Assembly: GCA_049276455.1 (NCBI GenBank) | Contig: JBASWL010000021.1 | Coordinates: 62,001-126,000 of the forward strand | Direction: 5' to 3' | Length of the DNA: 64,000 bases | Source: Georgfuchsia sp049276455 | GTDB lineage: Bacteria; Pseudomonadota; Gammaproteobacteria; Burkholderiales; Rhodocyclaceae | In this document: piece by piece, positions 7,784 to 15,280 of the stretch | How positions within the stretch are numbered: position 1 is the stretch's first letter | How the letters are laid out: each line of letters opens with the position of its first letter | The notes under the pieces: model-generated | Told to the model about the DNA's origin: nothing | What the model saw: only the letters and a program-made list of their open reading frames with translations | Database searches by the model: none | Translations under genes and position numbers: made by a program

Positions 7784-10459
7784 TCAGACCCCGATCGGGT
7801 TTGGCTTCTCGGTGTCGAGGCCATATTTCTTGATAGCTTTCTTCACCACCTGCGACTTCAGCGTACCTTCCTCGACCAGCGCCTTCAATGCCGCGAGTGT
7901 GATCCAGTGGCGGTCGACCTCGAAGAAATGGCGCAGCTTCTCGCGCGTATCGGAACGGCCGAAACCATCGGTGCCGAGTACGACGTAGCGGCGCGGCACC
8001 AGAGCGCGGATCTGGTCGGCGAACAGGCGTATGTAATCGGTAGCCGCAATCACCGGTCCCTGCGTTGGCGCAAGGCAATGCGTGGCATGGGCGACGCGCG
8101 GCTTGCTGTCGGGATGCAGGCGGTTCCAGCGTTCCACATCGTGGCCGTCGCGCGCCAGTTCGGTGAAACTGGGGCAGGACCAGAGATCGGCATCGACGTT
8201 CCAGTCCTGCCGCAGCAGATCGGCCGCCGCAATCACCTCGCGAAAAATCGCGCCGGAGCCAAGCAGTTGCACGCGCGGATTCTTGCTCTCTGCTGCCTTG
8301 CCAAAGGCATACATGCCTTTAAGAATATCCGCCTCGGCGCCTGACGGCAGCGCGGGATGGCCATAGTTTTCGTTGAGCACCGTCAGGTAATAAAACACGT
8401 CCTGCTGCTCGGCCACCATGCGCCGCAGGCCGTCCTGCACGATGACGGCGACCTCGTAGGCAAAGGTCGGGTCGTAGGAAATGCAGTTCGGCACCGCCGC
8501 CGAGAACAGGTGGCTGTGGCCGTCCTCATGCTGCAGGCCTTCGCCGTTCAAGGTGGTGCGGCCCGAGGTGCCGCCGATCAGGAAGCCGCGCGAGCGCTGG
8601 TCGCCCGCGGCCCACACCAGATCCATGGTGCGCTGCATGCCGAACATCGAGTAGAACACATAGAACGGAATCATCTGTACGCCATGCGTCGAATAGGCAG
8701 TCGCGGCAGCGATCCAGTCGGCCATCGCCCCTGCTTCATTGATGCCTTCCTGCAATATCTGTCCGGTCTTGGACTCCTTGTAGAACATCAACTGCTCTGC
8801 GTCCTGCGGCACGTATTTCTGGCCTTCCTGATTCCAGATGCCGATCTGGCGGAACAGGCCCTCCATGCCGAAGGTGCGCGACTCGTCGGCGACGATGGGC
8901 ACCACGCGCTTGCCCAGTGCGGGATCCTTCAGCAGTGTGTTGAGCACCCGCACGAAGGCCATGGTCGTGGAGAACTCGCGGCCTTCGGCCGAGGCCTTGA
9001 GCACGGCATCGAAAGCCGACAGCGGTGGCACCGGCAGCGGGTCGACGCGGCGGCAGCGCTTGGCGACGAAGCCACCCAGCGTCTGACGTCGTTCCATCAT
9101 GTACTTATGTTCAGGCGAATCCGCCGCGAATTTGAGATAGGGCAGTTGCGCGATATCGCCATCCGCGATCGGCAGATTGAAGCGGTCGCGGAAGGATTTG
9201 AGCGAGGCGAGATCCATCTTCTTCTGCTGGTGGGTGATGTTCTGCGCTTCACCCGCGACGCCCATGCCGAAACCCTTGATGGTCTTGGCCAGGATCACCG
9301 TGGGCTGACCCCGGTGATTCGCCGCCGCTTGATAGGCGGCAAAGACTTTGTGCGGATCGAAGCCGCCGCGATTCAAGCGCCAGAGATCCTCGTCGCTCCA
9401 GTCGGCAACCATCTCCTTCAGTTCCGGCGTATTGAAAAAGTGTTCGCGCAGATAAACGGCATCGCGCGCGCGGAAAGTCTGGTAATCGCCATCGAGGCAC
9501 TCCATCATGCGCCGGCGCAGATGACCGTGCTTGTCCTTCGCATGCAACGCATCCCAGTAGCCGCCCCAGATCACCTTGATCACATTCCAGCCGGCGCCGC
9601 GAAAATCGGATTCCAGTTCCTGGATGATCTTGCCGTTGCCGCGCACCGGGCCATCAAGACGTTGCAGGTTGCAGTTCACCACGAAGATCAGGTTTTCAAG
9701 CTTCTCGCGCCCGGCCATGCCGATGGCACCCATCGACTCGGGTTCGTCCATTTCGCCGTCGCCGCAGAAACACCACACCTTGCGGCCATCGGTATCCTTG
9801 AGATCGCGATCCTTCATGTATTTCATGAAGCGGGCCTGATAGATGGCCTGGATTGGCCCAAGTCCCATCGACACGGTGGGGAACTGCCAGAAGTCCGGCA
9901 TCAGCCACGGGTGAGGATATGACGACAGCCCCTTGCCGTCGACTTCGCGGCGGAAGTTGTCGAGCTGCTCTTCCGACAACCCGTCCAGCATATAGGCGCG
10001 CGCGTACACGCCCGGCGAGGAATGGCCCTGAATATAGACCATGTCGCCATTGCCTTCGGCGTTCGAGCGCCAGAAATGATTGAAGCCGACATCAAACAGC
10101 GTCGCAGCGGAGGCAAAACTCGCGATATGGCCGCCAAGGCCGGAATCGTTGCGGTTTGCGCGCAGCACCATCGCCAGCGCATTCCAGCGCACATGGGCGC
10201 GGATGGTGTTTTCGATTTCAGCGTTGCCGGGGAATTTTGGCTGCTGGTCTGTCGGAATGGTGTTGATGTATTCGGTGGTCGCCGAGTAGGCGATATTGAT
10301 GCCGGCGCGATGGCCGAGCTGAATCAACTGTTCGATCAGGTAATGCGCGCGTTCCGGTCCTTCATGTTCAATGACGGCTTCCAGAGCGTCGATCCATTCG
10401 CGGGTTTCCTCCGGGTCGCCATCGGTAGACGGCATTCCGGGATCAGATAATACGGACAT
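7784..10459 (-). CDS. aceE: Pyruvate dehydrogenase E1 component (homodimeric)
   Basis: 891 residues, full length for the AceE type. It decarboxylates pyruvate with thiamine diphosphate and acetylates the lipoyl arm of E2. The thiamine/Mg motif G-D-G-E-M-D-E-P lies near residue 230. Other strong family text includes R-A-Y-M-L-D-G, T-I-K-G-F-G and D-P-T-F-A-Y-E. The ATG at 10459 is preferred to a TTG two codons upstream because AGGAG precedes it at the right distance. It is the first gene of the operon, divergent from folD. No clear sigma-70 promoter was identified for it in the 162-base divergent gap. Confidence 0.97.
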   Translation of the reverse strand: MSVLSDPGMPSTDGDPEETREWIDALEAVIEHEGPERAHYLIEQLIQLGHRAGINIAYSATTEYINTIPTDQQPKFPGNAEIENTIRAHVRWNALAMVLRANRNDSGLGGHIASFASAATLFDVGFNHFWRSNAEGNGDMVYIQGHSSPGVYARAYMLDGLSEEQLDNFRREVDGKGLSSYPHPWLMPDFWQFPTVSMGLGPIQAIYQARFMKYMKDRDLKDTDGRKVWCFCGDGEMDEPESMGAIGMAGREKLENLIFVVNCNLQRLDGPVRGNGKIIQELESDFRGAGWNVIKVIWGGYWDALHAKDKHGHLRRRMMECLDGDYQTFRARDAVYLREHFFNTPELKEMVADWSDEDLWRLNRGGFDPHKVFAAYQAAANHRGQPTVILAKTIKGFGMGVAGEAQNITHQQKKMDLASLKSFRDRFNLPIADGDIAQLPYLKFAADSPEHKYMMERRQTLGGFVAKRCRRVDPLPVPPLSAFDAVLKASAEGREFSTTMAFVRVLNTLLKDPALGKRVVPIVADESRTFGMEGLFRQIGIWNQEGQKYVPQDAEQLMFYKESKTGQILQEGINEAGAMADWIAAATAYSTHGVQMIPFYVFYSMFGMQRTMDLVWAAGDQRSRGFLIGGTSGRTTLNGEGLQHEDGHSHLFSAAVPNCISYDPTFAYEVAVIVQDGLRRMVAEQQDVFYYLTVLNENYGHPALPSGAEADILKGMYAFGKAAESKNPRVQLLGSGAIFREVIAAADLLRQDWNVDADLWSCPSFTELARDGHDVERWNRLHPDSKPRVAHATHCLAPTQGPVIAATDYIRLFADQIRALVPRRYVVLGTDGFGRSDTREKLRHFFEVDRHWITLAALKALVEEGTLKSQVVKKAIKKYGLDTEKPNPIGV

Positions 10460-10524
10460 TCGCAAATCTCCTTGTGGGCTATTGCAGGGCAGAGCTTATC
10501 CTAATACCGGTCTGGCGATAATGC

Positions 10525-10605
10525 TGGACGTAGAGTCCGCGAAACGGGATAATTTCGCGTCAAACCCTGTGCCCGGAGTGGTTTTCCGCACGGGTTAATT
10601 TTTTT
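10525..10605 (+). promoter_or_regulatory. folD promoter and terminator-like hairpin in its leader
   Basis: TGGACG (10525-10530) and GATAAT (10548-10553) are 17 bases apart and make a fair sigma-70 promoter. Just after the expected start, AACCC-T-GTGC (10563-10572) pairs with GCACGGGTT (10588-10596) and is followed by AA and seven T (10599-10605). That is an intrinsic-terminator shape 17 bases before the folD ATG. No gene ends here on this strand, so it could be an attenuator or only a 5' stabilising hairpin. Confidence 0.4.
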
Positions 10606-10621
10606 CAGACATTCACTTATC

Positions 10622-11488
10622 ATGACTGCACGAATTATAGATGGCAATGCACTCTCAGCCGCGCTGCGCGAAGAACTGGCGGTGCGTGCCGCAGCGCTCA
10701 CGGCACGCGGGGTTACCCCCTGCCTGGCGGTGATTCTGGTCGGCGAAGATCCGGCCTCCGCCGTGTATGTGCGCAACAAGGTCGCTGGTTGTGAGAAGGC
10801 CGGCCTGCGTTCGATCAAGGATGTCTATCCCGCTGATGCCGAACCTGCCGTGGTGCTGGCGCGGATTGCCGAACTCAATGCCGATCCTGCCGTACATGGC
10901 ATTCTGGTGCAGTTGCCGCTGCCGAAACAGTTCGATGCCGATGCCGTGCTCGAAGCCATCGCGCCCGAGAAGGATGTCGATGGTTTCCATGCCGAGAATG
11001 TCGGCGCCCTGATGCAGGGCAATCCGCGTTTTATTCCCTGCACGCCTTACGGCGTCATGAAAATGCTCGAGCGCGAGAAAGTCGTGCTGAAAGGCGCCGA
11101 AGCCGTCGTCGTCGGCCGCAGCAATATCGTCGGCAAGCCGATGGCCATGTTGTTGCTGGCCAGGAGCTGCACCGTGACCATCTGTCACTCGCAATCGAAG
11201 GATCTTGCGTTTCACACGCGCCGCGCCGATATCCTGGTGGCGGCGGTCGGCCGCGAGCGCATGATTACCGGCGACATGATCAAGCCAGGCGCCACGGTGA
11301 TTGACGTCGGCATGAACCGGTTCAGCAGCGGGCCCAACGAAGGCAAGCTGTGCGGCGACGTTGATTTTGAAACGGCAAAGGAAGTGGCCGGCCTCATCAC
11401 ACCGGTACCGGGCGGCGTCGGCCCGATGACCATTACCATGTTGCTCACCAATACGCTGGAATCCGCCGAACGCGCAGCGTCAGTGTAG
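10622..11488 (+). CDS. folD: Methylenetetrahydrofolate dehydrogenase / methenyl-THF cyclohydrolase
   Basis: 288 residues, standard FolD length. The bifunctional cytosolic enzyme converts 5,10-methylene-THF to 10-formyl-THF with NADP+. Visible: Y49-V-R-N-K53 (the Y-x3-K catalytic pair), the G-I-L-V-Q-L-P-L-P signature, D-V-D-G-F-H, the NADP loop V-V-G-R-S-N-I-V-G-K-P, and the C-terminal P-V-P-G-G-V-G-P-M-T. No strong ribosome site is seen; the leader has a hairpin with a T-run. It is followed by purE and the Sua5 gene on the same strand. 10-formyl-THF feeds purine synthesis, so the neighbourhood makes sense. Confidence 0.97.
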   Translation: MTARIIDGNALSAALREELAVRAAALTARGVTPCLAVILVGEDPASAVYVRNKVAGCEKAGLRSIKDVYPADAEPAVVLARIAELNADPAVHGILVQLPLPKQFDADAVLEAIAPEKDVDGFHAENVGALMQGNPRFIPCTPYGVMKMLEREKVVLKGAEAVVVGRSNIVGKPMAMLLLARSCTVTICHSQSKDLAFHTRRADILVAAVGRERMITGDMIKPGATVIDVGMNRFSSGPNEGKLCGDVDFETAKEVAGLITPVPGGVGPMTITMLLTNTLESAERAASV

Positions 11489-11536
11489 GCTAATGCCTGC
11501 GGTGCAGGCGTTACGCCGTAACTAAAGGAGTTTGAA

Positions 11537-12031
11537 ATGAGCCATCCTCTCGTTGGCATTGTCATGGGTTCGGACAGCGACTGGCCGCTGTTGCGCGCTG
11601 CCGCTACGACCCTCAAACAGTTTGGCGTCTCCTATGAAGCCAAGGTGCTCTCTGCCCACCGCACCCCGGACGAGGCGCTCGACTACGCCAGTGGCGCCGC
11701 CGAACGTGGCCTCAAGGTGTTGATCGGGGCGGCTGGCGGCGCTGCGCATCTGGCAGGTGTGCTGGCCGCGAAAACGCAATTGCCGGTGCTGGCGGTTCCG
11801 ATGCCTTCCTCGCATTTGCAGGGCCTCGATTCGCTGCTGGCCATGGTGCAGATGCCGGCCGGCATTCCCGTCGCCACCTTCGCCATCGGCGAAGCCGGCG
11901 CCACCAATGCCGCCCTGTTCGCCGTCGCCATGCTGGCGCTTGGCGACGCGACACTCGCCGCCAAGCTGGCCAAATTCCGCCGCACACAGACCGAAAAAGT
12001 GCTCTCGAAAACCCTGCCTGACTTGCCCTGA
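11537..12031 (+). CDS. purE: N5-carboxyaminoimidazole ribonucleotide mutase
   Basis: 164 residues. Class I PurE moves the carboxyl group of N5-CAIR to give CAIR in purine synthesis and normally works with PurK, which is not in this window. The G-S-D-S-D-W motif is at residues 11-16, followed by A-H-R-T-P and G-A-A-G-G-A-A-H-L with the catalytic histidine. A good AAAGGAG lies upstream of the ATG. Its stop is three bases before the GTG of the next gene. Confidence 0.97.
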   Translation: MSHPLVGIVMGSDSDWPLLRAAATTLKQFGVSYEAKVLSAHRTPDEALDYASGAAERGLKVLIGAAGGAAHLAGVLAAKTQLPVLAVPMPSSHLQGLDSLLAMVQMPAGIPVATFAIGEAGATNAALFAVAMLALGDATLAAKLAKFRRTQTEKVLSKTLPDLP

Positions 12032-12034
12032 GCC

Positions 12035-13051
12035 GTGACCGATGCAGCCATAGTGCGTGCAGTTGAGTTGCTGCGCGCAGGCGAACTCGTCGCCTTTCCG
12101 ACCGAGACGGTGTACGGCCTCGGCGCCGATGCCGGCAACCCGAAAGCGCTGGCGAAAGTTTTTGCCGCCAAGGGCCGCCCCGCCGATCACCCGCTCATCG
12201 TGCATGTGCCCGACACATCGCACCTCGACCAATGGGCGCGCGAGATTCCTGAGGCAGCGCATCTGTTGGCCAAGGCCTTCTGGCCCGGTCCGCTGACGCT
12301 GATACTCAAGCGCCAGCAGGGGGTAAATGAGGTGCCTGATCTCGTCACCGGTGGACAGGACAGCGTGGGCCTGCGCATCCCCAACCATCCGCTGGCGCTG
12401 CAACTGCTGAAGGCATTCGATGGGGGCATTGCCGCGCCCTCCGCCAATCGCTTCGGCCGCATCAGCCCCACCACAGCGCAGCACGTGCGCGAAGAACTTG
12501 GGGAAAGCGTGGCATTGGTACTGGACGGCGGGCCATGCCAGGTCGGCATCGAATCGACCATCGTCGATCTGTCGCGCGGCGAGCCTGTCATCCTGCGCCC
12601 CGGCATGATCAGTGCGGAGCAGATCCAACACGCCTTGCAGCAGACTTTCCCCCTCGCCCCTGGCGGGAGCGGGCGCCGCGAAGTGGCGGGAGAGGAGGGC
12701 GACAGCAACGAATCCCCCCGCGTCTCCGGCTCGCTCGCCGCCCACTATGCGCCCATCACCCCGATGCACCTCGTGCCGGCCGGCATACTCGCCGCCGAGA
12801 TGGCGAAATACTTGCGCGACGGCCGATCCCTCGCTGTTCTCTCGGTTGAATCCCCCGCGCCGCATGAACGCGTGCAGTGGCAGCCCGCAGCCCGCGAAGC
12901 CGGCCCATACGCGCACGCGCTTTACGCCAACCTGCGAGCCCTCGATCGCCAGGGCATTGACCTCATCCTGGTCGAAGCGCCGCCACAAGGGCCGGAATGG
13001 CTGGCGGTAAATGATCGCCTCGCGCGCGCGTCGCACGGCTCCGGAATGTAG
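12035..13051 (+). CDS. Threonylcarbamoyl-AMP synthase, Sua5 type
   Basis: 338 residues. An N-terminal YrdC-type domain (about 5-190; F-P-T-E-T-V-Y-G-L-G and K-G-R-P-x-x-H-P-L-I-V-H) makes threonylcarbamoyl-AMP for the t6A37 modification of tRNA. A shorter C-terminal Sua5 domain (about 225-335) follows the linker S-G-S-L-A-A-H-Y-A-P. The start is GTG. The region between the domains (about 204-225) is low in hydrophobic residues and is encoded by a GC-rich palindromic stretch (12649-12699), perhaps a captured repeat. It is followed by an intrinsic terminator and then tRNA-Ala. Confidence 0.93.
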   Translation: MTDAAIVRAVELLRAGELVAFPTETVYGLGADAGNPKALAKVFAAKGRPADHPLIVHVPDTSHLDQWAREIPEAAHLLAKAFWPGPLTLILKRQQGVNEVPDLVTGGQDSVGLRIPNHPLALQLLKAFDGGIAAPSANRFGRISPTTAQHVREELGESVALVLDGGPCQVGIESTIVDLSRGEPVILRPGMISAEQIQHALQQTFPLAPGGSGRREVAGEEGDSNESPRVSGSLAAHYAPITPMHLVPAGILAAEMAKYLRDGRSLAVLSVESPAPHERVQWQPAAREAGPYAHALYANLRALDRQGIDLILVEAPPQGPEWLAVNDRLARASHGSGM

Positions 13052-13078
13052 CAGGGCCTGCCAGTTCGGCCCTGTTTT
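13052..13078 (+). terminator. Intrinsic terminator after the Sua5-type gene
   Basis: CAGGGCC (13052-13058) pairs with GGCCCTG (13068-13074) and is followed by TTTT. It starts at the base after the stop codon and ends just before the tRNA -10 box, separating the two transcription units. Confidence 0.75.
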
Positions 13079-13100
13079 GCTATACTCCGCGCCTCTTTTC

Positions 13101-13176
<76 letters not shown>

Positions 13177-13200
13177 TTTCATAGTCCGAAGCAGTCCAAT

Positions 13201-13244
13201 AAAGGCCGTAAATCCAAGTAGAAGCAAGGGGTTACGGCCTTTTT
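13201..13244 (+). terminator. Terminator-like stem-loop after tRNA-Ala
   Basis: AAAGGCCGTAA (13201-13211) pairs with TTACGGCCTTT (13232-13242), an 11-base perfect stem with a 20-base loop, followed by TT and C. It probably ends tRNA transcription. It lies on the island side of the tRNA. Confidence 0.6.
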
Positions 13245-13279
13245 CATTCCGTAGTCGTCCGAGAGTGTCCACGTAAATC

Positions 13280-13340
13280 TACCGTCAAATGACGGTATTG
13301 TTGACGGTATACTGCCTACTCTAAAGGAGGTATACCGTCA
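13280..13340 (+). promoter_or_regulatory. Four TGACGGTA boxes over the integrase start: probable operator or arm sites
   Basis: The octamer TGACGGTA or its complement occurs at 13280-13287, 13290-13297 and 13302-13309, and as GTATACCGTCA at 13330-13340. The first two form a palindrome, TACCGTCA-AA-TGACGGTA. The last two form the wider inverted pair TGACGGTATAC...GTATACCGTCA, which brackets the AAAGGAGG ribosome site and touches the ATG. Binding here would block integrase expression; the integrase arm domain or an excisionase-like regulator are candidates. Confidence 0.6.
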
Positions 13341-14557
13341 TGGCGCTGACCGACATCGTTATCCGCAGGACAAAGCCGGCTGAAAAAGTACTTAAGCTGG
13401 CAGACGAAAAAGGGCTTTATCTCAGGGTCGAGTCCAGCGGATCAAAGCTCTGGCGCTTCGACTATCGCTTCGCGAACAAGCGAAAAACCCTATCCTTGGG
13501 CAAGTATCCCGACGTATCGCTTGCACAAGCCAGAGAGCGACACACAGAAGCCCGCAAGCTTTTGGCGAATGGCGTTGACCCTTGTGAAGTAAAGAAGGCA
13601 CAAAAAATAGCGACAGCGGAGGGTGGGGCTAACAGCTTCGAGTCTGTGGCCCGCGAGTGGTTTATCAAGCACAAGCCGACCTGGGCAAAGTCGCACGCTG
13701 ACAAAATCATTGCTCGTCTTGAGAACGATCTGTTTCCTTGGCTTGGTGGCAGACCGATTTCGGAAATTACACCTCCAGAAATTTTGCGATGCCTGCGCCG
13801 AATCGAAGCACGCGGCGCACTGGATACGGCTCACCGTGCGCTGCAAAATTGCGGGCAAGTTTTACGCTATGCCGTAGCGACAGGCCGTGCGGATCGCAAC
13901 TCGTGCGGCGATCTTAGAGGGGCGCTACCACCATCCCAAAAGGGTCACTTTGCGGCCATCACCGACCCGGATGGAGTAGCAGAACTGCTTCGCAAGATTG
14001 ATGACCTTCAAGCGGGTTTTGTGGTCAAGTGCGCGATGCGTCTTGCTCCACTAGTATTTGTTCGTCCCGGTGAACTCAGGACGGCGCGTTGGGTCGGTAT
14101 TGATCTTGAAAATGCGGAATGGCGCTATACCGTCAGCAAGACAAAAACAGAACACCTAGTGCCGTTGGCAACGCAGGCCATTGGCATATTACAGGAACTA
14201 CATGCGCTGACGGGTAAGGGAGAGTATGTTTTCCCGGGGGCACGGACGAACGGTAAGCCGATGTCCGATGGTGCCATCAATGTTGCTCTTCGCCGTGCTG
14301 GCTATAGCACTAGAGATGAGCAAACGGGTCACGGCTTCCGGGCAATGGCTCGGACGATCTTGCATCAGGAACTAGGTATCGCACCGGAGATCATTGAGCA
14401 TCAGCTAGCGCACCGTGTTCCTGATGCCCTCGGTACGGCGTACAACCGCACAAAGTTTCTCAAGGAGCGTCGCGCAATGATGCAGACTTGGGCTGACTAT
14501 TTGGATAAGTTAAAGGCCGGGGCGGAAGTAATACCACTGCACGGTGACGCGGCATAG
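13340..14557 (+). CDS. Tyrosine recombinase / island integrase (DUF4102, P4-like)
   Basis: 405 residues, intact. The N-terminal DUF4102 arm-binding domain (about 5-90) is followed by a core-binding domain (about 95-190) and the catalytic domain. All catalytic residues are visible: R242 in R-P-G-E-L-R, H331-G-F-R334, H358 in L-A-H, and nucleophile Y368. AAAGGAGG gives a strong ribosome site. It sits beside tRNA-Ala and points away from it, the usual layout of tRNA-targeted islands, but no cargo follows: only gene remnants lie between it and lipA. No second copy of the tRNA 3' end was found in the window. Confidence 0.95.
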   Translation: MALTDIVIRRTKPAEKVLKLADEKGLYLRVESSGSKLWRFDYRFANKRKTLSLGKYPDVSLAQARERHTEARKLLANGVDPCEVKKAQKIATAEGGANSFESVAREWFIKHKPTWAKSHADKIIARLENDLFPWLGGRPISEITPPEILRCLRRIEARGALDTAHRALQNCGQVLRYAVATGRADRNSCGDLRGALPPSQKGHFAAITDPDGVAELLRKIDDLQAGFVVKCAMRLAPLVFVRPGELRTARWVGIDLENAEWRYTVSKTKTEHLVPLATQAIGILQELHALTGKGEYVFPGARTNGKPMSDGAINVALRRAGYSTRDEQTGHGFRAMARTILHQELGIAPEIIEHQLAHRVPDALGTAYNRTKFLKERRAMMQTWADYLDKLKAGAEVIPLHGDAA

Positions 14558-14588
14558 TAGCTTTGCCTTCACTCATAACGATAACCGC

Positions 14589-14771
14589 ATCAATTACCAC
14601 GATTTCTCTCAGCGTCTCGAGAAGCTGCGCCAGAAATACGAATCCGGCAACATCAAGATACACATCACCGGCTTCGCCAAAGTGGTCGGAGATCTGATGG
14701 ACGGACTGCTGCAGGTTCTGATGTTCTTCGCAGCGGCAATTGCCATTTGCACGGCTGTACTGTACTGGTAA
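14589..14771 (+). pseudogene. Remnant of an RND-superfamily exporter (COG1033-like)
   Basis: About 60 codons reading I-N-Y-H-D-F-S-Q-R-L-E-K-L-R, then I-K-I-H-I-T-G-F-A-K-V-V-G-D-L-M-D-G, then a membrane helix ending V-L-Y-W and a stop. This resembles the segment of MMPL/RND exporters just before a transmembrane helix, where intact proteins continue Y-S-R-C. Both ends are missing: proteins of this group have about 800 residues. It starts about 30 bases after the integrase stop, so it is probably debris joined by deletion. Recognition is by memory of the family. Confidence 0.55.
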
Positions 14772-14849
14772 AGGTACGCCCTCGCATGACACCTTTGGCA
14801 AGGTGTTTCGGGTACTGCCCGATTTCCCATGGGCGGCACATACTCATCA

Positions 14850-15280
14850 TCATGCTTGTCTTGCTTGGGTGCGCTGGCGCTCCGGGATGAATTTCTCGAA
14901 TGCTTGATTTATTGAGTTTTTCATAAAACAGGACATGTTGTGCCATGCCAACTTGATCAAAGACCTCGCTTCCCAAGCCTGTCATTGCGAGCACGGGCCT
15001 GTGGCCCTCGCGATGACGTTTTCCATGTTTGTCTCGATTTAAGGAATTATCAATAGGGTGATGCCCCGTTCGGTTTGCTTATTCTCCTTTTCGCGCGGAT
15101 CGATGCCCATGTCCATCATTACGATCAGTTCGCGTGCCCGCTCTCCAGCCTGTTGCACCGTCCAGGTCGGAAACCGACCGATACTGAGCCGGACCGAGCG
15201 CCCCCGGAACTTGCGATCAACAAAATAGATCAGGTGGCTGCAACAACCCCCGCTGATCAGCCATTTCCCGCCGAATTCGC
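14850..15280 (-). pseudogene. Remnant of a second DUF4102 integrase, interrupted by the TA-flanked repeat
   Basis: On the minus strand from about 15280, overlapping the 3' end of lipA, one frame reads G-G-K-W-L-I-S, then R-K-F-R-G-R-S-V-R-L-S-I-G-R-F-P-T-W-T-V, then A-R-E-L-I-V-M-M-D-M-G-I-D-P-R-E. This is the arm-binding domain of a P4-like integrase. It runs into the repeat (14910-15055). On the far side, with one TA counted, the frame continues I-T-L-N-Q-A-F-E-K-F-I-P-E-R-Q-R-T and stops at 14850. The catalytic domain is absent. It faces the intact integrase and differs from it in sequence. Confidence 0.7.
14910..15055 (+). mobile_element. MITE-like repeat, copy 2 (TA-flanked, inside integrase remnant)
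   Basis: Second copy of the repeat at 4526-4695, 146 bases including the two TAs. The ends are TA-TTGAG and TCAA-TA. It has a central hairpin, GTCATTGCGAG against CTCGCGATGAC, with GGGCC/GGCCC inside. It lacks the extra 35-base hairpin of copy 1 and has 11 bases near the right end (TGTCTCGATTT) that copy 1 lacks. It encodes no protein. Removing the element with one TA rejoins the reading frame of the surrounding integrase remnant, which supports insertion at TA with duplication of the dinucleotide. Confidence 0.8.

Noticed and set aside
8357..9922. 521-codon open frame on the plus strand opposite aceE
   Set aside because: Long shadow frame produced by GC-rich codon bias. aceE on the other strand is certain.
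11522..13036. 504-codon minus-strand frame opposite purE and the Sua5-type gene
   Set aside because: No family similarity and complete overlap with two recognised genes.
14665..14994. Minus-strand peptide G-L-G-S-E-V-F-D-Q-V-G-M-A-Q-H-V shared with 4479-4778
   Set aside because: The shared residues arise only because the non-coding TA-flanked repeat is duplicated. The frames have different surroundings, no ribosome site and no common start.
14558..15256. Right-hand attachment site repeating the tRNA-Ala 3' end
   Set aside because: Read through without finding a copy of the T-arm/acceptor sequence. An exact search with short words would still be worthwhile.
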